A DNA stretch of 64,000 bases from NCBI RefSeq assembly GCF_900115245.1, contig NZ_FOVT01000001.1, forward strand, positions 62,001 to 126,000. The letters are read 5' to 3'. Each line of letters begins with the position of its first letter. The first letter of the stretch is position 1. Under the pieces are notes generated by a model, which had not been told where the DNA came from, searched no databases, and worked only from the letters and a program-made list of their open reading frames with translations. Source of the stretch: Mesorhizobium sp. NFR06. GTDB lineage: Bacteria > Pseudomonadota > Alphaproteobacteria > Rhizobiales > Rhizobiaceae. The position numbers and the translations under genes were made by a program. Shown one piece after another: positions 8,526-17,958 of this stretch.

Positions 8526-9272
8526 GTGGAGTTTCTCAACGATCTCAAGGACCAGGTGTCGACGGCCTATGAACTGCTGGCCGCCGGCTGGGGCGTGCAA
8601 CTGCTCTGGGGCATCGCATGGACCCTGGCCGTCACGATGGTCTCGATGTTGATCGGCGCGGTGCTGGGGTCGCTGGTGGCGGCCGCCAAGCTTTCGCGTC
8701 GCGGCGGGTTGAGATTCATTGGCGAGAGCTACACGACCGTGTTCCGTGGCGAGCCGGAACTGCTGATCATCTACCTCTTTTACTATGGCGGCACGCAGAT
8801 CCTGACGGGCGTGGCGCGGTCCACGGGGTCGATCGGCTCGACCGATATCTTGAACATGCCGAGCTTCCTGGGCGGCGTTCTGGCGGTCGGCATCATTTCC
8901 GGAGCCTATCAGGCCGAGGTCTTCCGCGGGTCGTTTCTGGCGATCCACCGCGGCGAGCTGGAGGCGGCACGTGCCTATGGCATGTCGGCCTGGCTGCGAT
9001 TTCGTCTCGTCATCGTGCCGCAGGTCCTGCGCCTCGCGGTGCCGGGACTGGGCAATGTCTGGCAGCTGACCATCAAGGATTCGGCCCTCATCTCGGTTAC
9101 CGGCGTCGCCGAGCTGATGCTGACCGCCAACAAGGCGGCGCGTTCAACGCATCATTCGCTGCTTTTCTACACGCTCGCCGGCATCCTTTACCTGGTGATG
9201 ACCTCGATCTCGACGCCGATTTTCGACAAGGCCGAGCGTTATACCTCCCGCAGCTTCACGCGGCCGAAATGA
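8526..9272 (+). CDS. Amino-acid ABC transporter permease (HisQ/OccQ-like)
   Basis: A 248-residue inner-membrane permease of the His/Glu/Gln/Arg/opine family. It shows about five membrane helices, the family segment FRGEPELLIIYLFYYGG and the EAA loop (LEAARAYGMSAWLRFRLVIV) that contacts the ATPase. It starts with GTG at 8526, just after the two palindromic repeats. It pairs with the second permease (9282), forming a heterodimeric channel with the ATPase (10013) and binding protein (7433). The N-terminal part before the first helix is somewhat longer than in HisQ. Confidence 0.85.
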   Translation: MEFLNDLKDQVSTAYELLAAGWGVQLLWGIAWTLAVTMVSMLIGAVLGSLVAAAKLSRRGGLRFIGESYTTVFRGEPELLIIYLFYYGGTQILTGVARSTGSIGSTDILNMPSFLGGVLAVGIISGAYQAEVFRGSFLAIHRGELEAARAYGMSAWLRFRLVIVPQVLRLAVPGLGNVWQLTIKDSALISVTGVAELMLTANKAARSTHHSLLFYTLAGILYLVMTSISTPIFDKAERYTSRSFTRPK

Positions 9273-9281
9273 GAGGTCGCG

Positions 9282-10013
9282 GTGGATTTTGATTTCTACC
9301 TTTCGACCATGTGGAGCGTGCTGAAGGCGCTGCCGCTGACGCTCGAAATCTGGTTTTCCGGCGTTGCCATCGGCCTGGTCATCGCCACCGGCCTGACCTG
9401 GTTGCGGGCATCGGGCTACAAACTGGGCGAATATTTTACCCGCGGCTATGTCTTCGTGTTCCGCGGATCGCCCCTGTTGGTCCAGCTCTATTTGATCTAT
9501 TTCGGGCTTTCTCAGTTCGATTTTGTGCGCCACAGCCCGATCCTGTGGCCGATCCTGCGCGATCCCATGTATTGCACCATCGTGGCGATGGCTCTGAACA
9601 CCGCGGCCTATTCCAGCGAGATTTTCCGCGGCTCGCTGCGCGCGGTGCCTGTCGGTCAGATCGAGGCGGCCAAGGCTTTCGGCATGTCGGCATTTACCCG
9701 TTTTCGCCTCGTCACGCTGCCGATCGCGCTGCGGCTGGCGCTGCCGGCCTATTCGACCGAAATCATTCTCATGACCAAGGCGACCGCGCTCGCTTCCGTG
9801 GTCACGATCATGGAGATGATGGGAACGGCGCAGAAAATCCAGCACGACACGTTTCGACCGATCGAGGTGCTTACCTGCGCCGGCGTGATCTACCTGCTTC
9901 TCAACCTGTCGATCGCCAGGCTGTTTGCCTGGGTCGAATACCTGCTTTCGCCCCATTTGCGCCCCGCGCCCGAACAATCCCAGCAGGTCAAACCCGTTCC
10001 GGAGGTGTTGTGA
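9282..10013 (+). CDS. Amino-acid ABC transporter permease (HisM/OccM-like)
   Basis: A 243-residue partner permease. Visible features are a first helix at about 20-40, the conserved FVFRGSPLLVQLYLIYFGLS segment, and an EAA loop (IEAAKAFGMSAFTRFRLVTL). The GTG start at 9282 follows GAGAGG at suitable spacing, nine bases after the previous stop. The stop codon overlaps the ATPase start (TGATG), so the two are probably co-translated. Together the two permeases form the transmembrane pore for a basic amino acid or opine. Confidence 0.86.
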   Translation: MDFDFYLSTMWSVLKALPLTLEIWFSGVAIGLVIATGLTWLRASGYKLGEYFTRGYVFVFRGSPLLVQLYLIYFGLSQFDFVRHSPILWPILRDPMYCTIVAMALNTAAYSSEIFRGSLRAVPVGQIEAAKAFGMSAFTRFRLVTLPIALRLALPAYSTEIILMTKATALASVVTIMEMMGTAQKIQHDTFRPIEVLTCAGVIYLLLNLSIARLFAWVEYLLSPHLRPAPEQSQQVKPVPEVL

Positions 10014-10828
10014 TGCCGGCAAGTCCCGCCGCTGCCGCGAAAGCAGCACCGTCCTCCGACGAAACGCCGGCCATCAGCGTCAAGGATTTACGCAAGTGCT
10101 TCGGCGACCATGAGGTGCTCAAGGGCATTTCGCTCGAGGCCCACAAGGGCGATGTCATTTCGATCCTCGGCTCCTCGGGATCTGGCAAAAGCACGATGCT
10201 GCGCTGTATCAATCTGCTGGAGACTCCGGACTCCGGCGAGGTGCGGGTGGATGGCGAGCTGATCCGGATGAAGCCGACCCGGGACGGCCATCAAATGCCG
10301 GCCGATATCCGCCAGGTCGAGCGGATACGCGCCAATCTCGCCATGGTTTTCCAGAGCTTCAATCTCTGGTCTCACATGACCGTGCTCGAGAATCTCGTCG
10401 CCGCGCCGACGCATGTGCTCAAACGGCCGCGCGCCGAGTGCCTGGAGCAGGCCGAGGCGTTGCTGAAGCGCGTCGGGATATGGGAGCGCCGCAACTACTA
10501 TCCGCCGCACATGTCGGGCGGCCAGCAACAGCGCGCCGCGATAGCGCGCGCGCTGGCGATGAATCCCAAGGTGATGCTGTTCGACGAGCCGACATCCGCG
10601 CTTGATCCGGAACTGGTCGGCGAGGTGCTGCGGGTCATGCGCTCGCTCGCGGAAGAAGGGCGCACGATGCTGGTCGTGACGCATGAAATGGGTTTTGCCC
10701 GCGACGTGTCGAGCAAGGTGATGTTCCTGCACAAGGGCGAGGTGGATTCGGTCGGCGAGCCGAAGGAAATGTTCGCCAGGCCGCCGACGCCACAGTTCAA
10801 GCAGTTCATCGCCAATTTCAACAAGTAA
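10013..10828 (+). CDS. Amino-acid ABC transporter ATP-binding protein (HisP/OccP-like)
   Basis: A 271-residue ATPase of the polar amino acid family: Walker A GSSGSGKST, Q-loop FQSFNLWSHMT, signature MSGGQQQRAAIARAL, Walker B VMLFDEPTSALD and H-switch VVTHEMGFA. The open frame extends far upstream to 9311 inside the permease gene, but the ATG at 10013 has GGAGG eight bases before it, overlaps the permease stop and gives the normal domain start. The first 20 residues are an Ala/Pro-rich extension. It completes the operon 7433-10828. Confidence 0.9.
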   Translation: MPASPAAAAKAAPSSDETPAISVKDLRKCFGDHEVLKGISLEAHKGDVISILGSSGSGKSTMLRCINLLETPDSGEVRVDGELIRMKPTRDGHQMPADIRQVERIRANLAMVFQSFNLWSHMTVLENLVAAPTHVLKRPRAECLEQAEALLKRVGIWERRNYYPPHMSGGQQQRAAIARALAMNPKVMLFDEPTSALDPELVGEVLRVMRSLAEEGRTMLVVTHEMGFARDVSSKVMFLHKGEVDSVGEPKEMFARPPTPQFKQFIANFNK

Positions 10829-10990
10829 ACCGCTGCTGCCTTGGCGCCAAGGTGTGCTGAGATTGAGGTCAGGCCGAGCCGAAAGTGGTGGCTACCGAGA
10901 ACCGGAGCGGAGCGTACTTGAAGCACGTGAGCACCGGAAGCGCAGGAAGCCGCTGTTTGCAGGCCGGCCTTACCGGAATATCAACACACC
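10829..10990. other. Convergent intergenic spacer
   Basis: The 162 bases between the convergent ATPase and phnN genes contain no gene that I can support. The stretch 10880-10986 (ACCGAGAACCGGAGCGG onward) resembles a sequence I associate with the 3' ends of rhizobial operons, but no second copy is in this window. There is no clear terminator hairpin with a T-run. Confidence 0.35.
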
Positions 10991-11617
10991 TTAGATCATG
11001 TCCGAGAGATCCGAAAATGCCATCGCCTTGCGCAGGACCTCGGCGAAGCGTTCGCCGGCGATTTCCTTGTCGCCGCTGTTGTCGATCGACGTGACGTCCG
11101 GTCCGGTCAGCTTGACGCTCGTGCTGCGCGCCAGGCGGGCGAGCACTTCGCCGCGCGATTCACGGCCGCGCGCCGCCAGCCGCTCGGCGAGGATCTGCGG
11201 CGTCGCGGTGATCTCGACGACGGCCAGATTGGCGTAGCGCTCGCGCAGCGCCGGGATGACCGCGCGGGACACGTTGGCGACCGCCACATGACCGTTCGCC
11301 ACGGCCCAGTCGACATCGGCCGGCAGGCCATAGCGCAGGCCGTGTGCGTCCCAGCACAGCGAGAACGCGCCGTCGGCCTCCGCCTCGGCGAAGGCGGCAT
11401 CGGCCAGCGTGTCATGGTCCTCGCTCGTGCCGTCGCTCGGCCGGGTTATGACGCGGCGCACGAACTCCAGCCGCGTCTCGCCGGCAAAGCGCGCCTTGGC
11501 GTAGCCGATCACCGTATCCTTGCCGGCGCCGCTCGGGCCGACCACCGCGACGAAGACGCCGTTGCGGATCGGCAGGCTCTCGGCCAGTTCGCGCTCGATC
11601 AGGGCCGAGACCATCAT
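10991..11617 (-). CDS. phnN: Ribose 1,5-bisphosphate phosphokinase
   Basis: PhnN phosphorylates ribose 1,5-bisphosphate to PRPP, the last step of the C-P lyase route that recycles the ribose of phosphonate breakdown; it is a soluble guanylate-kinase-like P-loop enzyme. The 208 residues show Walker A GPSGAGKDT (27-35), RRVITRP with the family arginines, and a SLCWDAHGLRYGLP block typical of PhnN. The ATG at 11617 overlaps the phnM stop (ATGA); a start at 11641 is possible but lies inside phnM. It is the last gene of DUF1045-phnM-phnN. Confidence 0.9.
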   Translation of the reverse strand: MMVSALIERELAESLPIRNGVFVAVVGPSGAGKDTVIGYAKARFAGETRLEFVRRVITRPSDGTSEDHDTLADAAFAEAEADGAFSLCWDAHGLRYGLPADVDWAVANGHVAVANVSRAVIPALRERYANLAVVEITATPQILAERLAARGRESRGEVLARLARSTSVKLTGPDVTSIDNSGDKEIAGERFAEVLRKAMAFSDLSDMI

Positions 11618-12753
11618 GCGACCCGGCTGCCCTGGCGCCACACGGTGCGCACGACCGGCACGTGGTCGTCGACGCGCACCCGAACCAGGTCGGCGCGGCG
11701 GCCGGGCTCGATGACGCCGCGATCGGCGAGGCCGATCGCTTCGGCCGGATTCTTCGTTACCATCGCGACAGCCTGGGGCAGGGTGATGCCTTCGACGACA
11801 TCGCCAAGGAAGAAGGCAGACTGGATCAGGCTGAAGGGAATGTAATCGGACGACAGGATGTCGAGCAGGCCGTCGGCGGCAAGCGTGCGCGCCGAGACGT
11901 TGCCTGAATGCGATGCGCCGCGCATGACGTTCGGCGCGCCCATCAGCACGCCGAGACCCGCCGCCTTCGAGGCCTTGGCCGCCTCTTCCGTCGTCGGGAA
12001 CTCGGCGACACGCACGCCCTGCTCGATCGCTTCCTCGACATGACCGGAGGTCGCGTCGTCGTGGCTTGCAAGCACGATGCCGCGCTCATGGCAGGCGGCC
12101 GAGATGAAGACCCGGTTCGGACCGGAATTGCGGGCCGATTCCGCCATCCGCTTCTCGCAGAATTTCTGGAAGTCGCGGTCCGTCAGCTTCAGCTTGCGCT
12201 GGTAATAGTAGGCATAGGTCTCGAGATTGACGAACTGGCGCTGACCAGGGGCATGATCCATCAGCGAGGCGAGCTTCACCCTTTCGTCGGTCTCGAAATT
12301 GGCGAAGGCCTTGAGGCAATCCGGCGCCGAGACCTCGCAGCGCAGGTGGATGAAGTGATCGGCCCTGAGCCGGTCCTCGCGTACGCTGTCCTCGATGGCA
12401 TCGGCAAGCTTGCGGATGTCGTCGGAGGTGAGATCCGCGTCTTCGTCCATCCCGACCCGCAGGGCGTCGAGAACGGTGGTGATTCCGGCCGTCGCGACCT
12501 GGGCGTCATGGGCAAGCACGGCGGCGATCGGGTTCCAGCGCACTTTCGGGCGCGGCGCGTAATGGCCTTCGAGATGGTCGGTGTGCAGCTCGACGAGGCC
12601 TGGGATGATGTAGTCGCCGCCCATATCCTCGCCGGCTCGGGCAGCGCCCGGTTCGACGGCGGCAATCAGGCCGTCGCGCAACAAAAGCGAGCCCTCGACG
12701 ATTTCGTCGGGCAGCACGATGCGGGCATTGGTGAGAACGGTTTCGACGGTCAT
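11614..12753 (-). CDS. phnM: Alpha-D-ribose 1-methylphosphonate 5-triphosphate diphosphatase
   Basis: A metal-dependent amidohydrolase-superfamily enzyme that removes pyrophosphate from the nucleotide-like phosphonate intermediate before C-P bond cleavage. The 379 residues match PhnM. The metal-site start is ELHTDHLEGHY (55-65), followed by the barrel segments HLRCEVSAPD, ASHDDATSGHVEE and SSDYIPFSLIQSAFFL with the terminal aspartate ligand. It overlaps phnN by four bases and is 53 bases after the DUF1045 gene. The core complex genes phnGHIJKL are not in this window, so the pathway is split across the genome. Confidence 0.93.
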   Translation of the reverse strand: MTVETVLTNARIVLPDEIVEGSLLLRDGLIAAVEPGAARAGEDMGGDYIIPGLVELHTDHLEGHYAPRPKVRWNPIAAVLAHDAQVATAGITTVLDALRVGMDEDADLTSDDIRKLADAIEDSVREDRLRADHFIHLRCEVSAPDCLKAFANFETDERVKLASLMDHAPGQRQFVNLETYAYYYQRKLKLTDRDFQKFCEKRMAESARNSGPNRVFISAACHERGIVLASHDDATSGHVEEAIEQGVRVAEFPTTEEAAKASKAAGLGVLMGAPNVMRGASHSGNVSARTLAADGLLDILSSDYIPFSLIQSAFFLGDVVEGITLPQAVAMVTKNPAEAIGLADRGVIEPGRRADLVRVRVDDHVPVVRTVWRQGSRVA

Positions 12754-12806
12754 CTCAGGCGGTCCTATCTCGAGCGGTCGGTCGGCTATCGGGTCTGGCG
12801 GTCATT

Positions 12807-13514
12807 TCAGGCTGTCTTGCGGGCCGGGCCACGGCCAAGCGCATGGTGGGAAAGCACCATGAACGGGGCGCCAGGCTCGCTCTCGACAAACAATGTCAGC
12901 GCATCCACCGGCACTGGTTGCCGCAGCACGTCGGCGAACAGACCGTCGATCGCTGCACGAAGACGTGGGCTTTCCTGTGGCCCGACGCGCCCCGAGAGCG
13001 TCATGTGGAAGCGGAATGTATCGAAGACGTAAGGATAGCCCCATTGGCAAAGGTTGCGGAACTCGTCCGGCTTCAGCGCGTCCGGACTGCGTCGCTCGAT
13101 CTCGGCCTCGGTCAGCGGCGCGCGGAACCGATCGAAGGCGAGCACCACGTCGCCGGCGAAGCTGTTGAGCGGCGCAAACCGCGTTTGCGGCACCAACGCG
13201 AAGAAGCCATCGATCTGGCCGACTGCAAGGCGCGGGATGATGACCGGCGGCGTCGCCTCGGCGAAGGCGTCGAGCGCGGCGCGCAAGGACGCTTCCGTCT
13301 CGTTCGACGCCAGCCGGAAAGGTGCTTTCAGCGTCGCGTGGAACCCGTAGCGCCTGGCCGAAGCCGTGTGGAAGGCTACTTCCGCCGCCGACAACTCACC
13401 CACGGCCTCGACCGGCCGCGTCGCTGCGCCAAACGGATCGCGGCCCAGCCAGTTGGCGGCAACGCGCGCCAGCGGCTCGTCCTGCCTCGGGGTGTAGTAG
13501 ATGGCGTAGCGCAT
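12807..13514 (-). CDS. DUF1045 phosphonate-metabolism protein (2H phosphoesterase superfamily)
   Basis: The 235-residue protein has the two H-x-T motifs of 2H phosphoesterases: GFHATLKAPF (HAT at 59-61) and RFHMTLSGRV (HMT at 170-172), about 110 residues apart as expected. This DUF1045 family accompanies phn genes in alpha-proteobacteria, and the superfamily acts on cyclic phosphates. A plausible but unproven role is handling 5-phosphoribosyl 1,2-cyclic phosphate, the product of C-P lyase, in place of PhnP. It is the first gene of the operon with phnM and phnN. No regulatory site is obvious upstream, where a degenerate palindromic repeat lies. Confidence 0.85.
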   Translation of the reverse strand: MRYAIYYTPRQDEPLARVAANWLGRDPFGAATRPVEAVGELSAAEVAFHTASARRYGFHATLKAPFRLASNETEASLRAALDAFAEATPPVIIPRLAVGQIDGFFALVPQTRFAPLNSFAGDVVLAFDRFRAPLTEAEIERRSPDALKPDEFRNLCQWGYPYVFDTFRFHMTLSGRVGPQESPRLRAAIDGLFADVLRQPVPVDALTLFVESEPGAPFMVLSHHALGRGPARKTA

Positions 13515-13580
13515 GGTCGTTCCTCGTCAAGCGCGCTGCGCCCGAGGGATAATGCGAGGCGCTTCAAGTCCTGGTTTTTG

Positions 13581-13624
13581 GCATGCCGTTGTCCCAAAAA
13601 CGCTCAGGCGCTTCGGCGACGTGC
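13581..13624. repeat. Degenerate copy of the GCATGTCG palindromic repeat
   Basis: GCATGCCGTTGTCCCAAAAA followed by CGACGTGC at the far end matches the reverse complement of the 8321-8365 unit at both ends, with a diverged core. It lies upstream of the DUF1045 gene in a 247-base gap that otherwise holds nothing recognisable. Confidence 0.55.
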
Positions 13625-13761
13625 TTCAGACCCGCTGCCATAGGTGATTTCCATGACGGATTGACGAAGCTTTCATGGGTTTTCGAAGGCAAGTCCAGCA
13701 GCGAGGTCGTTAGCCGACGATTTTCCGGACTGGACCAACGGCTTTTGCCGATCTGTCCGGG

Positions 13762-14574
13762 TCAGGCTTTCATCAGCCATTCGTGCTCGGCAGCGTTGTG
13801 GAACTTCCAGGTCCGCTTCGGTCCGGCCATCACGTTGAGATAGTAAAGATCGTAGCCGTGACAGGCTGCGCAGGGGTGATAGCCCTTCGGCACCAGCACG
13901 ACATCGCCATCCTCGATCGCCATCGCTTCGTCCAGCTCGCGCACGCCGTTCCGGTCGGCGTCCGTATAGACGCGCTGGAAGGCAAAGCCCTGCGGCGGGT
14001 TGAGGCGGTGGTAATAGGTCTCCTCCAGATAGGATTCCGCCGGAAGATTATCCCGGTCGTGCTTGTGCGGCGGATAGCTGGAGGTATGGCCGCCGGGGGT
14101 TATGACCTCGACCACCAGCAGCGAATCCGCCGGTTTGCCCTCGGGCAGGATGTTGGTGACGTAGCGCGTGTTGGTGCCCTTGCCGCGCACTTCCTGGCCG
14201 AGATCGTCCGGCCCGATGACGCGAACCGGCAGGCCGCCGCCGAGGCCGGGCGCCGAACAGACGGCGAGCTCCAGCCCGGTGTCGGCGGTCACCGACCAAT
14301 CCGAGCCTTGTGGCACATAGACCGACCAGGGCTTGCCTTCGAAAGGCGACATGCGCTCGCCGAGCAGGCCGAGACCCTTGCCGCCGGCGGAGGCCTTGCC
14401 CTTGCCGGTAACGAAAACCAGGCAGACCTCGCGATCGCCTGTCTTCCCGGATACGGTCTCGCCCGGGCGGAGCCTATGCAGGTCGAAACCGACATAGGTC
14501 CAGCCGGCGCTTTGCGGCGTGACGTGAGCGACGTGGCCGTGACCCTTGTCGGCCTTGACGAGCAGCTTCGACAT
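13762..14574 (-). CDS. iolB: 5-deoxy-glucuronate isomerase
   Basis: IolB converts 5-deoxy-D-glucuronate to 2-deoxy-5-keto-D-gluconate in myo-inositol breakdown. It is a cytosolic bicupin, here of 270 residues. Metal ligands are visible in the second cupin: HKHD (170-173), the glutamate of YLEETYYHR (183-190) and its histidine. The C-terminal NVMAGPKRTWKFHNAAEHEW is a strong family signature. AGGAG precedes the chosen ATG; the open frame runs 34 codons further without such a site. It is the last gene of iolC-iolD-iolE-(small membrane protein)-iolB. Confidence 0.95.
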   Translation of the reverse strand: MSKLLVKADKGHGHVAHVTPQSAGWTYVGFDLHRLRPGETVSGKTGDREVCLVFVTGKGKASAGGKGLGLLGERMSPFEGKPWSVYVPQGSDWSVTADTGLELAVCSAPGLGGGLPVRVIGPDDLGQEVRGKGTNTRYVTNILPEGKPADSLLVVEVITPGGHTSSYPPHKHDRDNLPAESYLEETYYHRLNPPQGFAFQRVYTDADRNGVRELDEAMAIEDGDVVLVPKGYHPCAACHGYDLYYLNVMAGPKRTWKFHNAAEHEWLMKA

Positions 14575-14680
14575 GTTGTCTCTCCTATTCCATTGGCTCC
14601 GGCGGGTTGCTGCCCCGCAGATTTCGCCGGCTGAAAAGATCCGGCGCAAACCTTCGGAATTGTCCGAGGCCTCCAAACTT

Positions 14681-14736
14681 CGTCATCCTAGGGCGAAGCA
14701 GGAGCGAAGCTCCGTCGCGAAGACCCTTGGATGACG
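14681..14736. repeat. CGTCATCCTAGGG-type inverted repeat
   Basis: A 56-bp unit with inverted ends (CGTCATCCTAGGGCG at 14681-14695 and CCCTTGGATGACG at 14724-14736). It belongs to a dispersed family with copies at 33659-33868, 37185-37246 and a partial one near 38472. It lies between the small membrane-protein gene and iolB. Confidence 0.7.
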
Positions 14737-14827
14737 ACGCGACGGGCGTTTCGGCCAATCATCGACGCATATGGTCTTCCAGGTAGGCTACTCCCGAACC
14801 GTAACAACCTCTGCGCCATGGGTAAGC

Positions 14828-15040
14828 TCACTCCTTCGGTTCGACAGGAGGCTTAGCCTCCTCGGCCGGCTTGTAGAGGTAGAAAAACTGCCACACGGCG
14901 TAGCCGGCGAAGCCGAGCGCGATGACGCCCCAGAACGGCGTGCCGGAAGCGAATTCGATCACCGACCAGACCAGGCAGACCGCGACGACGGCGACGCGGC
15001 GCCACAGCGGCCGGAAGAAGGGGTGCTCATAGTCTTTCAT
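14828..15040 (-). CDS. Small membrane protein in the iol operon (DUF3329-like)
   Basis: A 70-residue protein starting MKDYEHPFFRPLWRR with two hydrophobic segments (about 16-34 and 37-56) and a charged, Pro/Glu-rich C-terminus (KPAEEAKPPVEPKE). It resembles DUF3329 proteins found next to iolE/iolB in rhizobia. A longer frame begins at 15064, but the ATG at 15040 fits the known family N-terminus. The function is unknown. The position between iolE and iolB suggests co-expression with inositol breakdown, perhaps as an accessory to uptake; that is inference. Confidence 0.7.
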   Translation of the reverse strand: MKDYEHPFFRPLWRRVAVVAVCLVWSVIEFASGTPFWGVIALGFAGYAVWQFFYLYKPAEEAKPPVEPKE

Positions 15041-15104
15041 CGCGCCAATCCAGGATTTGCCCAAAGCCCATCAAATAGACCGCGCGCCCTGACTAATCCA
15101 CCGT

Positions 15105-16019
15105 TCAGGCCGGAAAACCCTGCGTCTCCACCGTGTAGCCGGCGGCCGTCATCACCCGCATCAGCTCCTTGTGGCCGACCTGGGCCATCTTCAGCGGCGG
15201 GTTTTTCTTCGGATCCTGTTCGGCCTCGACCACGAACCAGCCCTCGTAGCCATGATCGGCGAAGCGCTGCACGATGGCGCCGAAATCGAGCGAGCCGTCG
15301 CCCGGCACGGTGAAGGCGCCGAGCGCCACGGCATCGAGGAAGGACTGCTTCGAACGATCGAGCCCGTCGATCACGCCCATGCGCACGTCCTTCACATGCA
15401 CATGGTTGATGCGCTTGTGGTGGTTGTCGATGGCGCGCAGCACATCGCCGCCGGCAAAGGCGAGATGGCCGGCGTCGAGCAGCAGCGGGATGCCTTCGCC
15501 GGAATCGCGCATGAAGGCGTCGAGCTCCGGCTCGGTCTCGACGACCGCCGCCATGTGGTGGTGGTAGGACAGTGGCATGCCCTGGTCGGCGCACCACTCG
15601 CCGAATTCGGTGACGCGACGAGCATAGGTTTTCATCTCATCGCCCGAGAGCTTCGGCTTGGTGGCCAGGGGCTTGGAGCGGTCGCCCTGGATCGAGCGGC
15701 CGACCTCGCCATAGACGATGCAAGGCGCGTTGACCGCCTTGAACAGGTCGATCATCGGCTGGATGCGATCCTTGTTCCGGGCCAGCTCCTCGTCGACCAG
15801 CGTGCCGGAGAACCAGCCGCCGCAAAGCGTGACGTCGGCCTCCTTGAGGATCGGCAGCATCACCTTTGGATCGTTGGGGAAGCGGCGGCCCATCTCCATG
15901 CCGGTGAAGCCGGCCGAGCGCGATTGGCGAAGGCACTCCTCCAGCGATACGTCATCGCTCAATTCCACGAGATCGTCGTTCCACCACGCGATGGGGGACA
16001 TGCCCAGTCTGGCTTTCAA
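15105..16019 (-). CDS. iolE: myo-Inosose-2 dehydratase
   Basis: IolE dehydrates 2-keto-myo-inositol to 3D-(3,5/4)-trihydroxycyclohexane-1,2-dione. It is a metal-dependent AP-endonuclease-2/xylose-isomerase-type TIM barrel of 304 residues. Metal-site segments are YHHHMAAVVE (152-161), DAGHLAFAGGD (182-192), HVHVKD (206-211) and the late VVEAEQDP, all intact. The start ATG at 16019 gives the typical MKARLGMSPIAWWNDD. It lies 42 bases after iolD. A paralogue with the same motifs is encoded at 28504-29415. Confidence 0.95.
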   Translation of the reverse strand: MKARLGMSPIAWWNDDLVELSDDVSLEECLRQSRSAGFTGMEMGRRFPNDPKVMLPILKEADVTLCGGWFSGTLVDEELARNKDRIQPMIDLFKAVNAPCIVYGEVGRSIQGDRSKPLATKPKLSGDEMKTYARRVTEFGEWCADQGMPLSYHHHMAAVVETEPELDAFMRDSGEGIPLLLDAGHLAFAGGDVLRAIDNHHKRINHVHVKDVRMGVIDGLDRSKQSFLDAVALGAFTVPGDGSLDFGAIVQRFADHGYEGWFVVEAEQDPKKNPPLKMAQVGHKELMRVMTAAGYTVETQGFPA

Positions 16020-16061
16020 GTCGTCACTCCAATGTCGGTTCGTTGCAAAGCGGATGCCGGT

Positions 16062-17906
<1,845 letters not shown>

Positions 17907-17958
17907 TGTTCGTTTCCTCCGGCTTTCCTTGTGCCGCCTTGTTATGCTGCCCGTCTTC

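Noticed and set aside
9311..10012. Upstream extension of the amino-acid ATPase (505 codons)
   Set aside because: It is inside the permease gene in another frame; the ATG at 10013 has a good ribosome-binding site and gives the normal domain start.
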